Shown here: positions 55,946 through 64,000 of the stretch, one piece after another
How the letters are laid out: each line of letters begins with the position of its first letter
Position numbering within the stretch: the first letter of the stretch is position 1
Source: Isoetes taiwanensis
Taxonomy: Eukaryota; Streptophyta; Lycopodiopsida; Isoetales; Isoetaceae
Assembly: GCA_021234155.1 (NCBI GenBank)
Contig: JAJEKV010000020.1
Span: 938,938 to 1,002,937 of the forward strand
Direction of reading: 5' to 3'
Length of the DNA: 64,000 nt
The notes under the pieces: generated by a model
Seen by the model: the letters and a program-made list of their open reading frames with translations, nothing else
The model's database searches: none
Told to the model about the DNA's origin: nothing
Position numbers and translations under genes: made by a program

Positions 55946-58900
55946 ATGCAACCCCTCATAATGATGTCCTCAATAGTGTCGCGAGCTTTATCCCCAGTGC
56001 ACGGATTATCAAGACCATCTATAAGACAAGTGTAAGTGACAACATTCTTTTCATAATCATAGGCTCAAAGACATTGTAAGCCTCATCTAGTTTGTTCCTT
56101 TCGCAAAATCCATCCATAAGAGAATTGTAGGTGACATCTATCAACCCTTCATAGTCATGTCCTTCATAATCACGCTTTACAAAGACCATCTATAAGACTC
56201 AAAAGAGCATAATGATGTCCTCCAAAAGGCTCCATCTAGTTTTTTGGCCCGAGTTTATGTATGAGACAATTGTAGGTGACGGCAACCTCATCGACCCTTC
56301 GTAACCATGTCCACAAAAGCGAGCATTATCCACCTTGCACTGCTTTACAAAGACCATCTATAAGACAATTGTAAATTGCGGTGACAACATTTGGAAGACA
56401 CCTAATCATAATCAAAGATGTTGTCCTCAAAAAACATTGTTGTAAGTGCTCCATCTAGTTTTTTGCATGCTTTGCAAAAGACCATTATGTATGAGACAAT
56501 TGTAGGTCAAACACATTGTAGGCCTCATCTAGCTTATTAAACTTGAAATCCATGACCCTTTCGGCATGCGACCCTTCATAATCATGTCCTCAAAAGAGCA
56601 TGAGCTTTATCCACCTTTACAAAGACCATCTACAAGACAAGCTGTTTAACAAAACAACCCTTCATAATCATGTCCTCAAAAGAGCATGAGCTTTTATCCA
56701 TCTTGCACGCCTTACACAACCATTTGTAAGTGACAACATTTGGAAAACATCTTTTCATAATCATATGCTCAAAAACATTGTAGGCTTCATCTAGTTTTTT
56801 CCCTTTGCAAAATCCATCTATAAGAGAATTGTAGGTGACAGTTCGGCATGCGACCCTTCATAATCATGTCCTCAAAAGAGCATGAGCTTTATCCATACAA
56901 AGACCATCCTATAATCATGTCATCATAAAAAGGTGACAACGTTTGGCATCTCGACCCTTCATAATCATGTCCTCAAAAGGCATGAGCTTTATCCATCTTC
57001 TTTACAAAGACCATCTATAAAGACAATTGTGGGTGACAACCCGGCAAACATCCCTTTTCATGTCCTCAAAACTTTATCCATCTACCTTTGCAAAAGACCA
57101 TCTATAAGTGACAACATTTGGAAAACATCTTTTTCATAATCATATGTCCTCAAAAAGAGCATGAGCTTTATCCATCTTGTTCCTTTACAAAATCCATCTA
57201 TAAGAGAATTGTGGGTGACAACATCGGCATCTTTTCATAATCATGTCCTAATCAGCTTTATCCATCTTGTTCCTTTCAAAAGACCATCTATAAGACAATT
57301 GTCATGACAACATTTGGAAAACATCTTTTCATAATCATGTCCTCAAAAGAGCATGAGCTTTATCTAGTTTGTTCCTTTGCAAAATCCATCTATAAAGAGA
57401 ATTGTAGGTGACAACATTTGGCATGCAGACCCTTCATAATCATGTCCTCAAAAAGAGCATGAGCTTTATCCATCTTACGCTTTACAAAGACCATCTATAA
57501 GACAATTGTAAAGTGACAACATTTGGAAAACATCCTTTCATAATCATATCCTCAAAAAACATTCACGCCTCATCTAGTTTGTTCATTTTGCAAAATCCAT
57601 CTATAAGAGAATTGTAGGTGACAACGTCGGCATGCAACCCTTCATAATCATGTCCTCAAAAGAGCATGAGCTTTATCCATCTTGCACGCCTTACAAAGAC
57701 CATCTATAAGACAATTGTAAGTGACAACATTTGGAAAACATCTTTTCATAATCATATGCTCAAAAACATTATGCGCCTCATCTAGTTTGTTCCCTTTGCA
57801 AAATCCATCTATAAGAGAATTGTAGGTGACAACGTCGGCATGCAACCCTTCATAATCATGTCCTCAAAAGAGCATGAGCTTTATCCATCTTGCCCGCCTT
57901 TACAAAGACCATCTATAAGACAATTGTAAGTGACAACATTTGGAAAACATCTTTTCATAATCATATGCTCAAAAACATTGTACGCCTCATCTAGTTTGTT
58001 CCCTTTGCAAAATCCATCTATAAGAGAATTGAAGGTGACAACGTCGGCATGCGACCCTTCATAATCATGTCCTCAAAAAGAGCATGAGCTTTATCCATCT
58101 TGCCACTTTTACAAAGACCATCTAATAGACAATTGTAAGTGACAACATTTGGACAACATCTTTTCATAAGCATATGCTCAAAACATTATGCGCCTCATCT
58201 AGTTTGTTCCTTTGCAAAATCCATCTATAAGAGAACAAGGTGTAAGTGACAACATTTGGAATGAGCTTTATCCATCTTTTTCATAATCATAATCTTAAAA
58301 GATGCTCAAAAACATTATGCGCCTCATCTAGTTTGTTCCCTTTGCAAAATCCATCTATAAAGAGAATTGTAGGTGACAACATCATGGCATGCGACCCTTC
58401 ATAATCATGTCCTCAAAAAGAGCATGAGCTTTATCCATCTTGCGCCTTTTACAAAGACCATCTATAAGACAATTGTAAGTGACAACATCTGGAAGACAAC
58501 CTCCCATAATCATATCCTCAAGGACATTGTAGGCCTCATCTAGTCTTTTAGATTTGCAAAGTCCATCAATAAGAGAGTTGAAAGTGACAACGTCCCAAGC
58601 ATTCCACGCATCTCATTAAGAAGAGCACAAGCCCTGATCCATCATTTTTGCTTTTGACAAGCCATTCATGAGAATCTTTGTAGGTGATAAACATCCGTTT
58701 GCAATCCCCGGTGCAACCATCGAGTCCAAACAAATAACAAGCTTTCTCTAGTTTATTTGTTCGACAAAGTGCATGGATTACTAGATTATAGATTTCCACA
58801 TCAGTAACATCAGCAAATTTCCCGATTTTGGACATTTCATCAGAACACTTCACGGCCTCCTTAAATCTCCTGGCCTTGACAAATAACTGGAGGATACGTT

Positions 58901-59219
58901 TGTATGAATGAATGTTATGGGAAAACCCTTGTTTTGATCCAATCCACTCAAAGAAAATCAATGCAGAATCAATCATTTGAGGCTTCATACCTCGCAATGC
59001 TTTCGCAACAACCTGGGGCGTTGGAAGTGGCCCCTTATATTGTCTTAATGCCTGTATTAACTGTCTACCATGTCTCTGATGCAAAATATCATGCAAACCA
59101 TTGTGGGAAATATTTCTTCTTACCATCGAACCAAATAGAGTCAAATGGATATGGCCCATGGACTTAAAACGAGGTCGTGCCAATGGCACTTTGTGTAACT
59201 TGCAACTATGAAGCAGCAT
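55946..59219 (-). pseudogene. P-class PPR gene with expanded two-motif tandem array
   Basis: The minus-strand N-terminal part (59219-58620) has a start, a possible organellar targeting N-terminus (basic, Ser/His-rich) and PPR-like segments (ALIFFEWIGSKQGFSHNIHS, DVEIYNLVIHALCRTNKLEK). From 58600 to about 55950 follow roughly two dozen 35-residue motifs arranged as 210-bp pairs: [20 protein letters not shown] ... then [20 protein letters not shown]. By the PPR code, residues 5/35 are N/N and N/D in alternation. Frame is lost repeatedly by one-base changes in A or G runs. Some units are intact (for example near 57420), others missing bases, and the distal units (55950-57300) are also scrambled. 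Either a decaying array or poor consensus in a long repeat. Confidence 0.75.
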
Positions 59220-60028
59220 CCGGAAAGGGTTTCTACAAAATTGAAATATCTATCAAGTTCAAAATAACAAGGTGCTAATGCACCGAGCATGGAGGGTTGC
59301 CTGCTCCCCCTTTGGCTGGATTTGAGGTTTCGATGTTGTTCTTGGTTTGCAGGGTAGAGGGTTTTCTTTTTTTATCAAGTAAAGCAACATTTTTTATTAA
59401 AAAGATATAAAATCTAGGTCATCGATAGTCTAGAACAAAATTAGGGCATCTAAGATTCGCAATATGTAGGGAAAAAAAACAACATATTATTCAAAATGCA
59501 ATGAGTCACTGGATGAAATCTGGATATAGTGGAGCCAAAAATGGAACGTTTGATAAGTAAAGGCAATAAACTAATTTGATAGCGAGAAGTAGACTTTTAA
59601 AACTGCCCAAAATGCTTCAAGCAAGAATGTCCCTTGGCCCTTCCCTGTGACCTGCGTATAGTTTTCAGGGGAAACAGTTAAGCATGTTTTAAAGAAAAAA
59701 AATCGTAGACAAACTCCTAGGCATGATTTCAAGCTAGTTAGCATATTTTATGATCCAAAACGCACTCAATTTTAGCAAGAAAAGGGTCAAAATCAACACA
59801 CATTGCGCGCACGAGGACCTTAAATGAGATTTTCGCTTAGCCCATCTGCATGCCTGTGTATAGTTTTAGCTTTTTAGACCCCACACTTGATGAAATAAAT
59901 TGCAAAAACGAGTTCCTTGGCATGTTTCTTGTTAATTGTGAGTTCTTGGCATACACCATGCAGCCGCAGTCTATGGCTGCCGGATGCTACAAAGCTGCCA
60001 TGCTCATGTCCACAAAATAAGAACACGG
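59220..60028. other. no gene; contains an isolated piece of the 1952-bp unit
   Basis: 59934-59998 (GTGAGTTCTTGGCATACACC) matches 60927-60991 and 62879-62943 inside the tandem units, with small differences. The rest has no supported feature. Confidence 0.5.
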
Positions 60029-63000
60029 GAAACAAATATGTACAAAGAGTGAAGGAAAAGTGCGCCAAATGAGGCTCTCCAAACTTGAGATAAAACCTCC
60101 ATACATCTGAAGAGGCTCTGGTCTAATATAGTGTAGACCGCAAATCTGAGCCCTACATCTAGCTAAATCTAAACCCTACACTTATGCTAACCTAAACATG
60201 CCAAGTGTAGTCTGCCACCACTGACACCTAGCATGTGCACAATAACATTGCCTCCTCCCTAAATGTTTTTAGCACAAAAACATGTACAGACTTTTATAAG
60301 ACAAGTTCGATAATTACAAGTAATGGTTGGTTTTGTTGCCGAAAAAATATCTTCATGAATGCATTGATGACGGATAGGATCCAAAGGAATGTCGACGCAG
60401 AACATGGATCATAGTAATTGGGGCCAGAAAAACATAGTGACCATCCCCTTATATCATGGGTAAGTCAATTTTAACTAACAAGGCCCAAAATTCCTCTTAG
60501 AAACAAGCATAGGCGGTCTTCAAAAAAGTAAGCATCATAAAAGCATCCCCCATTATCAGCCATATAATGCTTGAATAAATCTGGAAGAGCGCGACTCTAG
60601 CGTAGGATCTGAGAACAGAACATGACTGGACTTTTTATCATAGGCGGGTTGTGAGCTTTGGGCGTGACCCTGAAAAATGCAAATGGGTCATGGCATGAGC
60701 ATGGGGATGTGGGTTGGGCTCGTGAGTGTGGACGTGGCTGGGTCCGTGGGCATGAGCATGGCTGGGCTCGTGGGCATGAGCGTGAGCGTGACTGGGCCCG
60801 TAGACGTGGGCCTGAGCATCAAAAAAGATCAATACCATGAGTATACATTAAAAATCTCAATGTGAGCCCTAAAAAATTTTGAGAACTCCACAGATGCGTG
60901 AATCCGGCATAACAGCGCCACTGTTAATTGTGAGTTCTTGGCATACACCATGCAGCAGCAGTCTATGACTGCCGGATGCTACAAAGTTAGGAATGGCAAA
61001 GAGGACCAATCAGAGCTATATCGATCATGAATGGATTGGCGGGGTTTCAATCAATTGGGAGCATATGATAGATTTACAAAAACACGGAGACGACGCCTTG
61101 ACTTCTTCGTCGGGTAGTCCTTAAGCTCGAAATATTGCCAAAAGGCTATTTTTTTGGACATTTGCACTTTTTTTCGCTACTGCTGAGTAGGATCAATTAG
61201 GAGTAGTCCTAATAAAATATCGCCACCTTGTCTACAAAATTTTCTCCTTCCACTCATAAGTTAGCCTACGTCACTTAATGATGGATTCTTGGATTCGCCC
61301 CCCATGTGAATTTTATTCTCGGTAATTATTCTAAAATCGCCCCTTAACCCCCGAAAATCATGTAAAAGTAATACGAATTCTATTCCTGGTGAGTTTTTTG
61401 AATTGTCGTTTACCTCCAAGGAAAAAAAAGGGGCCCGGGGGGGGGAGGGGAACCATGCATGTTACATGGATTTCATGATCCGGCTCCAACATCCAAGTAT
61501 GCAATCCTGGAGTATTTTTGCTTTTGGTTTGTTGTTTATCCAACCTTAAAAAGATGACTGAAATCAAATCGGTTTGTGCTTGCCCACCGTAATATGCAAT
61601 TATGCCTGGGCTAAGTTTCTGTACTTCTTGTTGATTAGCCCTTAGTGTGGAGCTATTGAGATTTATAATCAGATAAGGATACAAGATATGTAGTAGAGTA
61701 GTTATAGTTGGTTTTCATTTTACCAGAATACTTGCCCTCTTGATTTGGTTATGAGCAATTGATTTTCTTACATTTTTGAGCAACCGTACCTTATCTTGGC
61801 TATTAATTTTTTCTATTTTTTGTTATCATGATTATTTCTATATGTACGTACAACCAATCTAGGTAGTACATGATATATATGATTGTCTGTCTCCTATATT
61901 TTAATCATCAACTGCTCAGTTCAATTGTTGCACAAACATCCTTATGACATGATCAAACTCTTCAAAAAATACGAACAAGGAAAACAAATATGTACAAAGA
62001 GTGAAGGAAACGTGCGCCAAATGAGGCTCTCCAAACTTGAGATAAAACCTCCATACATCTGAAGAGGCTCTGGTCTAATATAGTGTAGACCGCAAATCTG
62101 AGCCCTACATCTAGCTAAATCTAAACCCTACACTTATGCTAACCTAAACATGCCAAGTGTAGTCTGCCACCACTGACACCTAGCATGTGCACAATAACAT
62201 TGCCTCCTCCCTAAATGTTTTTAGCACAAAAACATGTACAGACTTTTATAAGACAAGTTCGATAATTACAAGTAATGGTTGGTTTTGTTGCCGAAAAAAT
62301 ATCTTCATGAATGCATTGATGACGGATAGGATCCGAAGGAATGTCGACGCAGAACATGGATCATAGTAATTGGGGCCAGAAAAACATAGTGACCATCCCC
62401 TTATATCATGGGTAAGTCAATTTTAACTAACAAGGCCCAAAATTCCTCTTAGAAACAAGCATAGGCGGTCTTCAAAAAAGTAAGCATCATAAAAGCATCC
62501 CCCATTATCAGCCATATAATGCTTGAATAAATCTGGAAGAGCGCGACTCTAGCGTAGGATCTGAGAACAGAACATGACTGGACTTTTTATCATAGGCGGG
62601 TTGTGAGCTTTGGGCGTGACCCTGAAAAATGCAAATGGGTCATGGCATGAGCATGGGGATGTGGGCTGGGCTCATGAGTGTGGACGTGGCTGGGTCCGTG
62701 GGCATGAGCATGGCTGGGCCCGTGGGCATGAGCGTGAGCGTGACTGGGCCCGTGGACGTGGGCCTGAGCATCAAAAAAGATCAATACCATGAGTATACAT
62801 TAAAAATCTCAATGTGAGCCCTAAAAAATTTTGAGAACTCCACAGATGCGTGAATCCGGCATAACAGCGCCACTGTTAATTGTGAGTTCTTGGCATACAC
62901 CATGCAGCAGCAGTCTATGACTGCCGGATGCTACAAAGTTAGGAATGGCAAAGAGGACCAATCAGAGCTATATCGATCATGAATGGATTGGCGGGGTTTC

Positions 63001-64000
63001 AATCAATTGGGAGCATATGATAGATTTACAAAAACACGGAGACGACGCCTTGACTTCTTCGCCGGGTAGTCCTTAAGCTCGAAATATTGCCAAAAGGCTA
63101 TTTTTTTGGACATTTGCACTTTTTTTCGCTACTGCTGAGTAGGATCAATTAGGAGTAGTCCTAATAAAATATCGCCACCTTGTCTACAAAATTTTCGCCT
63201 TCCACTCATAAGTTAGCCTACGTCACTTAATGATGGATTCTTGGATTCGCCCCCCATGTGAATTTTATTCTCGGTAATTATTCTAAAATCGCCCCTTAAC
63301 CCCCAAAAATCATGTAAAAGTAATACGAATTCTATTCCTAGTGAGTTTTTTGAATTGTCGTTTACCTCCAAGGAAAAAAAAGGGGCCCGGGGGGGGGAGG
63401 GGAACCATGCATGTTACATGGATTTCATGATCCGGCTCCAACATCCAAGTATGCAATCCTGGAGTATTTTTGCTTTTGGTTTGTTGTTTATCCAACCTTA
63501 AAAAGATGACTGAAATCAAATCGGTTTGTGCTTGCCCACCGTAATATGCAATTATGCCTGGGCTAAGTTTCTGTACTTCTTGTTGATTAGCCCTTAGTGT
63601 GGAGCTATTGAGATTTATAATCAGATAAGGATACAAGATATGTAGTAGAGTAGTTATAGTTGGTTTTCATTTTACCAGAATACTTGCCCTCTTGATTTGG
63701 TTATGAGCAATTGATTTTCTTACATTTTTGAGCAACCGTACCTTATCTTGGCTATTAATTTTTTCTATTTTTTGTTATCATGATTATTTCTATATGTACG
63801 TACAACCAATCTAGGTAGTACATGATATATATGATTGTCTGTCTCCTATATTTTAATCATCAACTGCTCAGTTCAATTGTTGCACAAACATCCTTATGAC
63901 ATGATCAAACTCTTCAAAAAATACGAACAAGGAAAACAAATATGTACAAAGAGTGAAGGAAACGTGCGCCAAATGAGGCTCTCCAAACTTGAGATAAAAC
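60029..64000. repeat. 1952-bp tandem repeat, two full units and start of a third
   Basis: Units begin at about 60031, 61983 and 63935 (AACAAATATGTACAAAGAGT), each exactly 1952 bp apart. Identity between units 1 and 2 is very high, with scattered single-base differences (for example 60043 A/C, 60392 A/G, 60703 G/A). The array continues past the window. The unit has no recognisable coding sequence. A 108-codon minus frame (61358-61684 and 63310-63636) is preserved simply because the DNA is near identical. Confidence 0.95.
60670..60812. repeat. GC-rich minisatellite inside the 1952-bp unit
   Basis: Imperfect repeats of GTGGGCATGAGC and GTGGCTGGGCCCGTGG type, also at 62622-62764. On minus it reads as HAHAHEPSHAHAHGPSHVH, a low-complexity frame. 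Confidence 0.7.

Noticed and set aside
55946-58600. CRISPR array
   Set aside because: The regular repeats are 105/210 bp, encode PPR motifs, and have no spacers. The window is clearly eukaryotic.
60638-60838. His-rich protein gene
   Set aside because: Open on both strands because of a minisatellite. No start context or neighbours.
61358-61684. 108-codon frame conserved in both tandem units as a gene
   Set aside because: The units are near identical DNA, so conservation is no evidence of selection. The composition around the G/C homopolymer is not protein-like.

Overview
This window looks like nuclear DNA of a land plant with a large, repeat-rich genome. It holds remnants of plant-type genes (a calmodulin-binding kinesin of the KCBP type, a BPM MATH-BTB protein, PPR proteins, an EDRF1-like protein, an SAM-carrier-like mitochondrial protein), with GT-AG introns. 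Around them are LINE, Copia, Helitron, Penelope-like and terminal-inverted-repeat (TIR) elements. The Penelope-type GIY-YIG pieces and the TE mix would suit a fern, lycophyte or gymnosperm, but the lineage is an inference. I find no gene that is clearly intact and functional. Nearly every recognisable coding stretch is a fragment, is frameshifted, or lies in a mobile element.

Layout. 0-9 kb: a TIR-family end, a GIY-YIG fragment, a dispersed repeat, and a 3 kb minus-strand L1-type LINE with a 16-bp target-site duplication (TSD; 4.65-7.68 kb). 9-13 kb: TIR elements and a captured gene start. 13.4-18.2 kb: a minus-strand cassette of a DUF7869-like protein, an unknown ORF and a reverse transcriptase (RT). 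18.5-26.1 kb: a KCBP pseudogene split by a 5.9 kb TIR element (family T1). That element carries pieces of a BPM gene and of ArgJ, and hosts a second TIR element (T2), which hosts a 551-bp MITE (M1). 27-36 kb: dispersed repeats, a MITE, a LINE tail, two pol-III-box (SINE-like) sequences, a second T1 end beside another captured gene, and a second M1 copy. 37-40 kb: head-to-head Copia RT and Gag remnants and a GIY-YIG ORF. 41-45 kb: a decayed minus-strand Helitron (Rep plus Pif1-type helicase), then internal repeats and a small two-exon ORF. 47.8-49.8 kb: EDRF1-like remnant. 50-53.5 kb: PPR and mitochondrial-carrier remnants with a 390-bp direct repeat. 56-59.2 kb: a PPR gene with a homogenised 210-bp (two-motif) tandem array broken by homopolymer indels. 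60-64 kb: a 1952-bp tandem repeat that runs off the window.

How the parts relate: the region reads as layered insertions and DNA-level gene-fragment capture rather than a working gene cluster. The two most unusual items are the T1 family, which seems to pick up the 5' parts of host genes with introns, and the RT plus DUF7869-like cassette.
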